Assembly (NCBI GenBank): GCA_947504275.1
Contig: CANNHA010000002.1
Location: forward strand, 1-56,671
Origin: Flavobacteriales bacterium
GTDB taxonomy: Bacteria > Bacteroidota > Bacteroidia > Flavobacteriales_D > Sanyastnellaceae
Length of the DNA stretch: 56,671 nucleotides
Reading direction: 5' to 3'
This document shows positions 1 through 7,697 of this stretch, in pieces. A program made the translations under genes and the position numbers. Below the pieces are notes generated by a model. The model searched no databases. It worked only from the letters and a program-made list of their open reading frames with translations, and had not been told where the DNA came from. The number at the start of each line of letters is the position of its first letter. Position 1 is the first letter of the stretch.

Positions 1-9
1 CAGTGAGAG

Positions 10-138
10 AAAGGAGGGGTGTCCCGAAGGGACGGGGTGGTCAGTGTAATACCTGATTTAGCTTGACCGTTTTTTGTAAATCTTTTATTAGTTCGAGTCA
101 GACCACCCCGTCTCGGCAAGCCGAGCCACCCCTCCTTT
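10..138. repeat. REP-like cruciform element with side hairpins
   Basis: Two arms are complementary in two blocks. Positions 10-21 pair with 127-138 (12 bp) and 34-42 pair with 101-109 (9 bp). Each arm carries its own GC-rich hairpin: 21-33 (gtccc/gggac) and 112-125 (ctcggc/gccgag). The region between the arms (43-100) holds one copy of a 24-bp sequence that recurs at 2125. A further partial arm (aggagggg) lies at 151-158. This layout resembles bacterial REP/BIME-type intergenic repeats or the relic ends of an insertion sequence; no transposase is present in the window. Confidence 0.6.
52..75 (+). repeat. 24-bp direct repeat, copy 1
   Basis: The sequence beginning cctgatttagcttgaccg and ending in six T is identical to positions 2125-2148 in the same orientation. 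The two copies bracket the LamG/collagen-like secreted protein gene. Confidence 0.75.
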
Positions 139-219
139 CCGCTACGCAGTAGGAGGGGAGATGTTACCCACTATGGCTACTTCATCACTTCATATCTTAC
201 TCACCACATCCCCCTAAGG

Positions 220-1938
220 TTAAAAAGACCGAACAGCCCTAACATAGCCGTTACCGTTCTTAAACCTGACGTCGGTGTAGCCAAGACCGAAGCTGAATAC
301 GCATGCGACAGCGGAATTGAACTCCGACGAGGACCAATAATTTGGATAGGCATTCAAATCAAATGGAGCGCCTCCTGCAATTTGGGATAAGCTTTGATTC
401 AAATTGTACTTGGCATTGAACATCAAATTCAATTCATCAATGGCGGGCAAATACCAGTCCGCAAATCCACCTGCCTCATAGGCATCACTCAATTGAGCTG
501 CACTGCCCACTTCCACTCCGGCTGCCATGATGGCTGCGGTATTGGCTGCCCCATTCCAGGAACTTTCGCAATTGGGAACATCTATACCGTTCAATCCCCA
601 CTGAGCTGCAGTGCTCAAATCAGTTAAGGATGCAATCAAACCATGCTCCACACCCAAGGCGTCCTTGTACACATGAAAAACCACACCACCGCCAAAGCTC
701 TCCCCTACCCAATGGGTAAATCCACCGCCACTGCCTGCAGGGCCTTGAGGACCGGGGGCTCCATCTACTCCATTCTGTCCGGCTGGACCCTGCGGACCTG
801 CAGGGCCATTTGCCGCATACAAAGCAAATGGAACGCTCATGAGCTGCTGAGTTCCTAAATCTACAAATCCATTTCCTAGGTCTACTTCTACCTGCAAAAA
901 CTTGGTAGTATTGCTCCAAATGATTCCCGCAAAAGTGCCTTGCACGGGAGTTCCTTGCCCTATCACTGCCGATACCAATCCTTGCGCATTGGTGGTCAAG
1001 GAATGCATCTCTTGGTATTCTACAGCTCCATCCGTTGTATTTTGATGCAATGTGAATTTTGTCGTTGCGGCAGTATTTGACGCCACCTGACCGTTGGCAT
1101 TGCGCACAACGGCTTGGTATGGGATGCCGGGGGGAACGGGGTTGGAGGAAGTGCTTCCACCACTGCCGTTAACTGGCGTGCTGGTGTATAAAGCAGTTAC
1201 TTCTTCCTGAGTGAGGGCACGGTTGTATATAGCGATGTCGTCCAAATATCCAAACCAAGGTGTATTGTTTATATCATTGAGTAAAGCCCCTATACCGTTT
1301 TCATATGTGTAACAACCAATTGTAAAATTCTTTGAACTAGTAATGGTGTTATTCACAAATATGGGAGATGACATTACTAAAATTCCATCCAGAAAAAAAT
1401 TAGTTCCAAATGAGCTCGTCGTTGCAATCCAATTATGCCATTCATTAATCGGGGGATTATTGCCATAATTATGAGTTATTGAGAAAACATTACAATGACA
1501 TTGCACCTCAAAAGAATTCTGTCCATTTTGCGATCCTGCATTATCCAATGTCATATTCCAAGATTGACCACATGTTTGACCACCATAACCAAACAAAGCT
1601 CTTCCTGAATAACCAGCACCTATATTATCAGAATAAAACCAAATTGATACAGATCTCTCCTGAACAGGGAAATTATTTGCACTTCCAATAATGTAATTGC
1701 TCCCATTAAAGCTAAATGCACTATTACTATTCCCGTTGCGATCACTCGTCAAAGTTGCCCCATTCACCACCCCATCATTACCATTCCCACTCTCATCATT
1801 GGCATTCCCGTTAAAAGGATACCATGCCTCCAATCCATTGGCAGGCAGATAAGCCGGGAGGTTTTGGGCGTTGCAGACTTCGGTGTTCAATACCATCGCT
1901 GCGCACAACCCAAAAGAGAAGCAAAATACTTTCATCAT
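220..1938 (-). CDS. Secreted LamG-domain / collagen-like / DUF1566-like protein
   Basis: Predicted exported protein of about 572 residues. A signal peptide (MMKVFCFSFGLCAAMVL...CNAQ) is followed by a LamG/concanavalin-like domain at about 27-255 (starts GLEAWYPFNGNAND, ends DDIAIYNRALTQEEV). Next comes a Bacteroidota-type module beginning IPYQAVVRNANGQV, then a short Gly-X-Y collagen-like stretch (GPAGPQGPAGQNG) near 380-405, and a C-terminal DUF1566/Lcl-like domain (WYLPAIDELNLMF ... YWSSSEF ... VRAVRSF). The frame is open upstream to 2076, but that extension lacks protein-like character and overlaps a promoter box at 1951-1958, so I start at the ATG-ATG at 1933-1938. The role is unknown; LamG and collagen-like modules suggest surface adhesion or carbohydrate contact. 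The gene is flanked by repeats on both sides, so it may be an accessory gene. Confidence 0.85.
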   Translation of the reverse strand: MMKVFCFSFGLCAAMVLNTEVCNAQNLPAYLPANGLEAWYPFNGNANDESGNGNDGVVNGATLTSDRNGNSNSAFSFNGSNYIIGSANNFPVQERSVSIWFYSDNIGAGYSGRALFGYGGQTCGQSWNMTLDNAGSQNGQNSFEVQCHCNVFSITHNYGNNPPINEWHNWIATTSSFGTNFFLDGILVMSSPIFVNNTITSSKNFTIGCYTYENGIGALLNDINNTPWFGYLDDIAIYNRALTQEEVTALYTSTPVNGSGGSTSSNPVPPGIPYQAVVRNANGQVASNTAATTKFTLHQNTTDGAVEYQEMHSLTTNAQGLVSAVIGQGTPVQGTFAGIIWSNTTKFLQVEVDLGNGFVDLGTQQLMSVPFALYAANGPAGPQGPAGQNGVDGAPGPQGPAGSGGGFTHWVGESFGGGVVFHVYKDALGVEHGLIASLTDLSTAAQWGLNGIDVPNCESSWNGAANTAAIMAAGVEVGSAAQLSDAYEAGGFADWYLPAIDELNLMFNAKYNLNQSLSQIAGGAPFDLNAYPNYWSSSEFNSAVACVFSFGLGYTDVRFKNGNGYVRAVRSF

Positions 1939-1950
1939 TTTTATTTTTAC

Positions 1951-1958
1951 CAAATATA
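1951..1958 (-). promoter_or_regulatory. -7 promoter box TATATTTG for the LamG protein gene
   Basis: The minus strand reads TATATTTG, a perfect match to the Bacteroidota -7 consensus TAnnTTTG, 12 nt upstream of the chosen start. No convincing -33 TTTG is seen at the usual distance. Confidence 0.5.
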
Positions 1959-2029
1959 ATACTCGTAGAGAAAATTTTTCATATGTCAATTGTCTTTTCA
2001 AAACCCTCTTGCTTTTGGTGAGTGCTGAA

Positions 2030-2062
2030 TTGACCACCCTATCGATAGCTATCGGGACGGCC
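2030..2062. repeat. Partial relative of the cruciform element
   Basis: The block gaccaccc (2032-2039) matches the right-arm block at 101-108 and is again followed directly by a hairpin, here the perfect palindrome cgatagctatcg (2043-2054). It looks like a degenerate second copy of the element at 10-138, on the other side of the LamG gene. Confidence 0.4.
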
Positions 2063-2124
2063 GGTAAATATCTCACTTCCTATCAAGGACATTCATAACA
2101 AATACCTCAGTTCTAGTTTCTATG

Positions 2125-2148
2125 CCTGATTTAGCTTGACCGTTTTTT
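2125..2148 (+). repeat. 24-bp direct repeat, copy 2
   Basis: Identical to positions 52-75 and in the same orientation. It is followed immediately by the palindromic repeats at 2152-2233. Confidence 0.75.
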
Positions 2149-2151
2149 CAA

Positions 2152-2233
2152 AGCCCCGTAGGGGCGGAATAATAATAGAAATGGACATCATGTTTGGATT
2201 CCAGCTCCGTAGGAGCGACATATTAATAGCAAA
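2152..2233. repeat. Two diverged copies of a short palindromic repeat
   Basis: Units at 2152-2182 (agccccgtaggggcgg...aataatag) and 2203-2233 (agctccgtaggagcgaca...taatagc) share a small hairpin core (ctcc-gta-ggag type) and an AT-rich tail, with a 51-bp period. From memory, very similar CCGTAGGAGCG repeats are dispersed in many Bacteroidota genomes; no function is established to my knowledge. Confidence 0.6.
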
Positions 2234-2268
2234 ATATCAATTGCCTCAAGAAGGTTAGAATACGAAGA

Positions 2269-2420
2269 GATACCGGCCCGCGCCAGGGATGGGAGCGGCA
2301 TCCTTTTGGGGAATGGAGGAGGGTCGAAGCATGCTTCGAACCGACCGAATGAACCAAAAGATACAGTGGACAGCCCGATGACCGGTGGCGGAGCAAAGCG
2401 GAGCCACTGGGCAGGCGCCA
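2269..2420. other. GC-rich structured intergenic element
   Basis: This stretch is far more GC-rich than its surroundings and has nested complementarity: ccttttgg (2302-2309) against ccaaaag (2353-2359), the 16-bp palindrome tcgaagcatgcttcga (2324-2339), and gtggc/gccac around 2385-2407. It contains no convincing gene; reading frames here run into the tRNA. It resembles intergenic elements I recall near tRNA and rRNA genes of Bacteroidota. It could be a repeat or a structured RNA, and which strand is used is unknown. The rest of the 1939-2534 gap holds only the repeats listed separately. Confidence 0.4.
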
Positions 2421-2462
2421 AAATAAAGATAAATACAAACACAATGAACCTGAAATAAGCGC

Positions 2463-2531
2463 AAAAAAAAAAATCAGAGTTCAAAACTTCGCTCTCTAGC
2501 GACGCATCGCTACTGTTTCTCACTCTGATTT
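2463..2531 (-). terminator. Intrinsic terminator of tRNA-Leu
   Basis: On the minus strand a 10-bp stem (arms 2522-2531 and 2471-2480, aaatcagagt/actctgattt) is followed by a run of about nine further T just downstream of tRNA-Leu. The long loop contains a second small hairpin (agcga/tcgct). Confidence 0.65.
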
Positions 2532-2534
2532 TAG

Positions 2535-2619
2535 TACCCCGGGCGGGACTTGAACCCGCACGACCGCAATGGTCACAGGATTTTAAGTCCTGCGTGTCTA
2601 CCGATTCCACCACCAGGGC
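2535..2619 (-). tRNA. tRNA-Leu (anticodon UAA)
   Basis: The minus strand folds as an 85-nt class II tRNA. It has acceptor gccctgg/ccggggt (with G1-U72 and U5-G68 wobbles) and discriminator A. The anticodon arm is ggact-TAA-aatcc, a long variable arm follows, and the T arm contains gggttcaagtccc. The CCA end is not encoded. Confidence 0.95.
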
Positions 2620-2640
2620 ATTTGTTTTCGGTTATGTGAT

Positions 2641-2677
2641 AAAAAAAATCCCGACAGCGAAGCATCGCCACGGGATT
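2641..2677 (-). terminator. Intrinsic terminator between tRNA-Gly and tRNA-Leu
   Basis: On the minus strand the stem aatcccg/cgggatt (2671-2677 with 2647-2653) is followed by eight T. It lies downstream of tRNA-Gly and upstream of tRNA-Leu, so the two tRNAs may be separate transcripts. Confidence 0.6.
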
Positions 2678-2683
2678 CATATG

Positions 2684-2756
2684 AGCGGGAGACGAGACTC
2701 GAACTCGCGACCCTAACCTTGGCAAGGTTATGCTCTACCAACTGAGCTACTCCCGC
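2684..2756 (-). tRNA. tRNA-Gly (anticodon GCC)
   Basis: A 73-nt cloverleaf on the minus strand with acceptor gcgggag/ctcccgc, discriminator U, D arm gctcagttggtagagc, anticodon loop ctt-GCC-aa and T-arm sequence gttcgagtc. CCA is not encoded. Confidence 0.95.
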
Positions 2757-2815
2757 TTAAAAAGAACGTTTGGAGTGCAAAAATACACTCAATTTCTATT
2801 TGCGCAAGTGTTTTT

Positions 2816-4066
2816 TTATCTTTTTTCACTTTCCCAAAATTCACCTATGGTTTTCAATACTTTGACTTCTGCACCAATTTGACTCAAGACCATTTCCTTG
2901 GCTGATTGTCTAACCTGATTCAGTTTTTCGGTATTGCCTATCCATTCTCGCAATTGCTTAACCAATTCACCTTGGCTGCTGACCTGAACCCCACCTCCCC
3001 TCTCCATCAAAAGCTTGGCTTCCAAAAATTTATCTGCCTCTGGTCCCCATAACACCGCGCATCCATGCGCCGCTGGCTCTAGCACATTGTGTATTCCTTT
3101 TCCCCATCCACCTCCAACAATTGCAACCTCTCCCAATTTATATAAACCACCCAAATCTCCCATTGTATTTAAAATCAACACAGGTAAATCCCTCAACTCA
3201 CCTGAATCAGTTGCGCGTTGCGTTTTTCCTGCAAACTTCTTTTCAATCCGAACAACATTATCTTCGTCTATGTGGTGCGGAGCAATGACCCACTTTACGC
3301 CATTTGCCATTTCCACCATTTCTGCTATTGCCTCTTCTTCTGTGATGTAGGATGATCCCAAAACAACCACCAATGACTGCCCCTTCCAACTGGTGTAACG
3401 ATCAAGAATTTTTGCGGTTTGCGCTACGTCCCAAACCCGGTCATAACGCGTATCTCCACTGATGCTTACTTTTTCAATTCCTATTGACTTCAATAACTGA
3501 GCTGAAACTTCATCTTGAACATGAAAATAATCTACTCGCTTCAAAACGCCAGCCCAATACCTGCTAAAAGCCCCTGAAAAAAAACGATGTTTGGCTCTGA
3601 AAACAGCTGAAAAAATAACAACTGGCATATTTTGCGTTTTCAGCACTTTCAACATATTGGGCCAAACCTCATATTTGACCAATGCCAAAAGTTTGGGTTG
3701 CAAACAACGAATCCAACGTTGCATTTCCAATTTTGTATCCAATGGCAAATAAAGAATGAGATCTGCTCCAGCATAATTCTTGCGCACTTCATAACCACTG
3801 GGAGAATAAAACGTAACCACTACCCTAGCGTTTGTATATTGTCTTTTAAAACCCTCAATAACCGGACGCCCCTGTTCAAATTCTCCCAATGATGCCGCAT
3901 GCATCCAAAGCACTTCATCATTGGGGTGTTGAATTCTCCAGGCTTCTAATTTTCCAAAGCTTTCATCTTGACCTTTGACCAAAAGCTTAGCGCGAGGTAC
4001 AAAAGGAGATAAGAACCGCAATAAAAACTGGTAGCACTTTAATACAAAACCCAATACACTGTCCAT
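2816..4066 (-). CDS. waaA: 3-deoxy-D-manno-octulosonic acid (Kdo) transferase
   Basis: A GT30-family glycosyltransferase that adds Kdo from CMP-Kdo to the lipid A precursor at the cytoplasmic face of the inner membrane, the first core step of lipopolysaccharide. The 416-residue length fits the family. It has an N-terminal membrane-associated helix, the N-terminal-lobe motif HAASLGEFEQGRPVIEGF, the central GDTRYDRVWD motif and the C-terminal donor-binding GGGWGKGIHNVLEPAAHG. It is the last gene of a run that starts with fabD, 8 nt after the stop of the preceding outer-membrane protein gene, so lipid A core assembly is likely co-transcribed with fatty acid synthesis and a two-component system. 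Confidence 0.93.
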   Translation of the reverse strand: MDSVLGFVLKCYQFLLRFLSPFVPRAKLLVKGQDESFGKLEAWRIQHPNDEVLWMHAASLGEFEQGRPVIEGFKRQYTNARVVVTFYSPSGYEVRKNYAGADLILYLPLDTKLEMQRWIRCLQPKLLALVKYEVWPNMLKVLKTQNMPVVIFSAVFRAKHRFFSGAFSRYWAGVLKRVDYFHVQDEVSAQLLKSIGIEKVSISGDTRYDRVWDVAQTAKILDRYTSWKGQSLVVVLGSSYITEEEAIAEMVEMANGVKWVIAPHHIDEDNVVRIEKKFAGKTQRATDSGELRDLPVLILNTMGDLGGLYKLGEVAIVGGGWGKGIHNVLEPAAHGCAVLWGPEADKFLEAKLLMERGGGVQVSSQGELVKQLREWIGNTEKLNQVRQSAKEMVLSQIGAEVKVLKTIGEFWESEKR

Positions 4067-4074
4067 GGGCTCCT

Positions 4075-4827
4075 TTAATTGAGATAAAATTTATCCGGAG
4101 CACGCTGATACAAATGCAGTACCCAACCCAACTTCAATCCAACATATCCATCAGAACGGCGATCATTATCCATCATCTGCGTATCGTAATTGTAACCTCT
4201 AACACTTTTTGTTTGGCCTTGAATCCACTCCAAACCTGCGACAATGTTCACCAACTTATTGTTGCTCATGTAAAAATAGCCTAAGAAGGCTCTTCCCATT
4301 ATACCAGCAGTGAGTCGATCATACCCCTTTAAATAATCTCCTTGCAAAGCATTGATTTCATGGCTTTGATGCTCAATGCGAATTTTATGCGTCATCATTC
4401 CCAATCCCAGCGTGGCCAGTAGCCCACTGTTCAAATTGGGGCCCAAAGCATTGAAAAGATGCCCACCTTCTAAGCAGACTGACCAACCGCGTTGTTGAAT
4501 ATAGACTATAGCAGGTTGTCCTTGGTTATCTAAAATTTCGCCATTGTCTGTGTACAAATTCTGCATCAATCCTGGCTCTGAAACCTTATTTCCAAAATGG
4601 TATTGCATCTGTGCCCCCCAATAATGACTTTTCTTGTCTTTTATATCAAAAGCCAAACCCAAGGAGCCCGATCTTGAAAAACGCTTAGCCATATCAGCCA
4701 CTGGAATGTGGTGACCGTACAAAATAGAAATGTGTGGATTATACAACACACTGTCTCTAACTTGATATTGTGCCAAGCCAAAGCCTGAACACATCAAACA
4801 AAACATCAAAATAATATACTGCCTCAC
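4075..4827 (-). CDS. Predicted outer-membrane beta-barrel protein
   Basis: A 250-residue protein with a signal peptide (MRQYIILMFCLMCSGFGLAQ) followed by alternating hydrophobic/polar strands with many Gly and aromatic residues (YWGAQMQYHFG, GLLATLGLGMM, YVGLKLGWVLHLYQ), typical of a small outer-membrane barrel. I recognise no named family. Its ATG overlaps the stop of the response regulator gene (ATGA, 4 bp) and waaA follows after 8 nt, so it is translationally coupled within the envelope operon. A role in lipopolysaccharide or envelope homeostasis is inferred from position only. Confidence 0.7.
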   Translation of the reverse strand: MRQYIILMFCLMCSGFGLAQYQVRDSVLYNPHISILYGHHIPVADMAKRFSRSGSLGLAFDIKDKKSHYWGAQMQYHFGNKVSEPGLMQNLYTDNGEILDNQGQPAIVYIQQRGWSVCLEGGHLFNALGPNLNSGLLATLGLGMMTHKIRIEHQSHEINALQGDYLKGYDRLTAGIMGRAFLGYFYMSNNKLVNIVAGLEWIQGQTKSVRGYNYDTQMMDNDRRSDGYVGLKLGWVLHLYQRAPDKFYLN

Positions 4828-5516
4828 TGCACCACCAATTTAAATCCAACTCCATGAATATTGACTATCGAGATATTTCCATCTTGAGACAAATATTTCC
4901 TCAATCTTGTGATGAAAACATCCATGCTTCGTCCAACAAAATAATTGTCATCACCCCAAACCATATTGGATAAAAGCTCCCTTTCTAAAACTTGACCTTG
5001 ATGATCCACCAACAACTTGAGCAAATCTGCCTCCTTCTTGGTCAACTTGCGCTGAGATTCTGGCCCAATTAACTCAAAATTTTTAAAATCAAACTGATAC
5101 AATCCAACGCGTTGAATATTTTGTGTCTTAACGGCAAATTTTTCATTGCGTTTTAAAATAGCCTTGATACGTAGAATCAACTCCTCACTGGAGAAGGGTT
5201 TGGTGATGTAATCATCAGCACCCAATTGAAATCCCTTGATTTTATCTTCAGCCAAACCCTTGGCTGTTAAAAAAACAATGGGAATGGTCTCATTTAGCTT
5301 GCGAATATCCTCAGCCAAAGAAAACCCATCTTTCTTGGGCATCATTACATCCAACAAGCAAAGGTCATAAGTCAATTTATTGAATTGTACCAACCCTTCC
5401 TTGCCATCAGTAGCCAAGTGGACAATGAATCCCTCTTGCTTCAAGGTGTCTTGAATGACAAACCCTAAATTGCGATCATCCTCGACCAACAAGATATGTG
5501 GATGTTGATTTTCCAT
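4824..5516 (-). CDS. rprY: OmpR/PhoB-type response regulator, RprY-like
   Basis: A 230-residue DNA-binding response regulator. The receiver domain spans 7-122, with acidic pocket VEDD (11-14), phospho-acceptor Asp56 in CLLDVMMP and Lys106 in TKPFSS. A winged-helix trans_reg_C domain follows at about 135-228 (LTKKEADLLKLLVDH ... GRSMDVFITRLRKYL). The frame opens further upstream, but those codons overlap the kinase gene, so the ATG at 5514-5516 is chosen, 13 nt after the kinase stop. It closely resembles RprY of Bacteroides and Flavobacterium. Phosphorylation by the adjacent kinase is inferred. Its targets are unknown, though the operon suggests envelope or lipid genes. Confidence 0.88.
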   Translation of the reverse strand: MENQHPHILLVEDDRNLGFVIQDTLKQEGFIVHLATDGKEGLVQFNKLTYDLCLLDVMMPKKDGFSLAEDIRKLNETIPIVFLTAKGLAEDKIKGFQLGADDYITKPFSSEELILRIKAILKRNEKFAVKTQNIQRVGLYQFDFKNFELIGPESQRKLTKKEADLLKLLVDHQGQVLERELLSNMVWGDDNYFVGRSMDVFITRLRKYLSQDGNISIVNIHGVGFKLVVQ

Positions 5517-5529
5517 GAACGAAAGATAA

Positions 5530-6798
5530 TCAATTTTTACCCAGTGGAAGTTCAAGTGTAAATACAGAACCCTTTCCCAACTCACTCTTAACAAAAATCT
5601 TCCCTTTCTGCGCTTTCAGCATGGTCTTCACATAAAACAATCCTAAACCAAATCCTTTGACATCGTGAATGTTTCCGGTTGGAACGCGATAAAAACGATC
5701 AAAGATCAATCGCTGCTGACGCCTGTTTATTCCAATTCCATTGTCTTTAAAGTCAATTCGAATACAACGTTTATAATTGTAAGTGCTCACTTCAATCTCC
5801 GGAATCTTATCTGTGTACTTAATGGCATTGTCCATCAAATTGTAAATAATGTTGGAGATGTGAACACGATCTGCATGAATGATGCATTGTGTAGCCTTTA
5901 AATCCAATTTCAGCACCCCTCCGCTATCTGAAACCCTTTCCAAATTGGCATTGTATGCGTCCTGAATGATGCCATGTACATTAAAATCCTCCCATCGTAT
6001 ATTTCTCTTGCGCGGCGTAAGTGACGACAATTGAAGCACCTTTTCCAATTGATCTTTCAACCGTTGGGTTTCCGTCTCGATGATTCCGATATAGGTATTC
6101 ATTCGGTCTTGATCTAGTCTTGTGTTGTCTTGCTTCAAGACTTCAGCGCTCAATTGAATGGTGGCCAACGGTGTCTTAAGCTCATGTGTCATGTTATTGA
6201 CAAAATCATTTCTGATGGAACCCAATCTTTTCTCTCTAAACAACACGCCAATGGTATAGGCAAAGAAGACAAAAATCAAAAATATTATTCCCGTGCTATA
6301 CATCCAGAAATCAATTCTTTTTAATAGGTAGACATTCTTCTGCGGAAAATAAAGACTTAAGTAATGACCTTCCTCTGGATAAACCTGAAGTCCACTTTTC
6401 AAGATTTCTTTATTCAAGCTATCAGCAAACAACCAACCTTGGGACTCAAATTTTCCGGTGAAGCAATCATACAAACCAAACTCAACGGGTTCTTGCAAAC
6501 CTTCTAGAAGCAATTCTTTTTCCAATAATGTTCGCAGCAAAAAGGAATCCGGTGTGTGATTGATGACCACTAAAAAATGTGCATCATTGATTCGCTTTGC
6601 AGGAGTCAATAAAGATTTATCATTTTCAATGAGATGAATCTTGGTTGCTACATCCGTAAGGGCCGTAGTAACCTTGGATTCAAAAACTCTTTCTTGAAGT
6701 TGATAAGCTTGCCTTATCCAATAAACCTGACCTGCAGTAATCAATCCAAGAGAGATTACAGCAATCAGGATAATAACGACAATGCTCCTTTTGATCAT
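5530..6798 (-). CDS. Sensor histidine kinase, partner of the RprY-like regulator
   Basis: A 422-residue membrane histidine kinase. Transmembrane helix 1 lies at about 5-27, a periplasmic sensor region at about 28-160 and transmembrane helix 2 at about 164-188. The dimerisation/H-box reads NNMTHELKTPLATI (phospho-His 205), followed by the ATP-binding lid with N-box NIIYNLMDNAIKYTD, G1 DNGIGI and G2 GFGLGLFYVK. Its start overlaps the fabD stop (ATGA). The architecture matches RprX-type kinases. The sensed signal is unknown; co-transcription with fabD and waaA suggests membrane lipid or envelope stress. Confidence 0.9.
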   Translation of the reverse strand: MIKRSIVVIILIAVISLGLITAGQVYWIRQAYQLQERVFESKVTTALTDVATKIHLIENDKSLLTPAKRINDAHFLVVINHTPDSFLLRTLLEKELLLEGLQEPVEFGLYDCFTGKFESQGWLFADSLNKEILKSGLQVYPEEGHYLSLYFPQKNVYLLKRIDFWMYSTGIIFLIFVFFAYTIGVLFREKRLGSIRNDFVNNMTHELKTPLATIQLSAEVLKQDNTRLDQDRMNTYIGIIETETQRLKDQLEKVLQLSSLTPRKRNIRWEDFNVHGIIQDAYNANLERVSDSGGVLKLDLKATQCIIHADRVHISNIIYNLMDNAIKYTDKIPEIEVSTYNYKRCIRIDFKDNGIGINRRQQRLIFDRFYRVPTGNIHDVKGFGLGLFYVKTMLKAQKGKIFVKSELGKGSVFTLELPLGKN

Positions 6799-7685
6799 TC
6801 AGTCCACTGTGCAGAACTTACAGGAAGATCACGATTCACCTTCTTGAAAAGCCCTTGTAATACCTTACCGGGACCTACTTCAATAACTTCAGTGCAACCA
6901 TCTGCAAGCATACCTTCCATTATTTGAGTCCACCTCACAGGGGATGTCAATTGTTCAATGAGCAATTGCTTGATTACTGTTGGATCTGTTTGTGGCTTGG
7001 CATTCACATTTTGGTATATAGGACAAATAGGAATATTGACTATTGTATTCGCAATGGCGGTCATCAATTCCTCTTGTGCAGGCATCATCAGCGGACTATG
7101 AAAAGCGCCTCCCACAGCCAATTTCAAGGCTCTCTTTGCTCCTGCCGCTGTCAATTGCGCACAGGCAACATCTATTGCCTCATTGCTACCTGAAATAACC
7201 AATTGCCCGGGACAATTGTAGTTAGCAGCTACTACTACTCCATCTATAGCAGCACAGATCTCTTCCACTTTGGAGTCTTCTAAACCCAATATAGCCGCCA
7301 TTGTCGAAGGATTGATTTCACAAGCTCTTTGCATAGCCATTGCCCGAGCAGCAACCAATTTCAATCCATCCTCAAAACCCAAAGCCTTAGCTGCAACCAG
7401 AGCCGAAAACTCTCCCAAGCTATGACCAGCAACCATATCAGGTTGAAATGACTCTCCCAAACATTCCGCCATGACAACAGAATGAAGGAAAATAGCAGGC
7501 TGTGTAACCTTAGTTTCTTTCAACTCATCCCCCGTTCCTGAGAACATGATGTCTGTAATTCTGAAACCCAATATTTCATTGGCACGTTCCAACATTTCTT
7601 TGGCCTTAGCATTGCCATCATGTAAATCTTTGGCCATACCTGGAAATTGGGCTCCTTGACCAGGAAAAACATAAGCTTTCTTCAT
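6795..7685 (-). CDS. fabD: Malonyl-CoA:ACP transacylase
   Basis: A 296-residue FabD, which loads malonyl units from CoA onto acyl carrier protein for fatty acid elongation. The nucleophile elbow GHSLGEF gives Ser89, and His196 lies in AFHSPLM. The N-terminal motif FPGQGAQFPGM and C-terminal GPGKVLQGLFK are intact. It starts 12 nt after the stop of the T9SS protein gene and overlaps the downstream kinase gene by 4 bp, so fatty acid synthesis, signal transduction and Kdo transfer are coupled in one transcription unit. Confidence 0.95.
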   Translation of the reverse strand: MKKAYVFPGQGAQFPGMAKDLHDGNAKAKEMLERANEILGFRITDIMFSGTGDELKETKVTQPAIFLHSVVMAECLGESFQPDMVAGHSLGEFSALVAAKALGFEDGLKLVAARAMAMQRACEINPSTMAAILGLEDSKVEEICAAIDGVVVAANYNCPGQLVISGSNEAIDVACAQLTAAGAKRALKLAVGGAFHSPLMMPAQEELMTAIANTIVNIPICPIYQNVNAKPQTDPTVIKQLLIEQLTSPVRWTQIMEGMLADGCTEVIEVGPGKVLQGLFKKVNRDLPVSSAQWTE

Positions 7686-7697
7686 ACTATCGTTTGT

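Noticed and set aside
1939-2076. 46-codon N-terminal extension of the LamG protein
   Set aside because: It is upstream of a good signal peptide and overlaps the -7 box at 1951-1958 and repeat sequence.
2188-2613. 141-residue minus-strand frame spanning tRNA-Leu and the structured element
   Set aside because: It reads through a tRNA gene and GC-rich repeats with no protein-like composition.
5517-5594. 26-codon N-terminal extension of the response regulator
   Set aside because: It lies inside the kinase gene; the receiver domain starts at the ATG at 5516.
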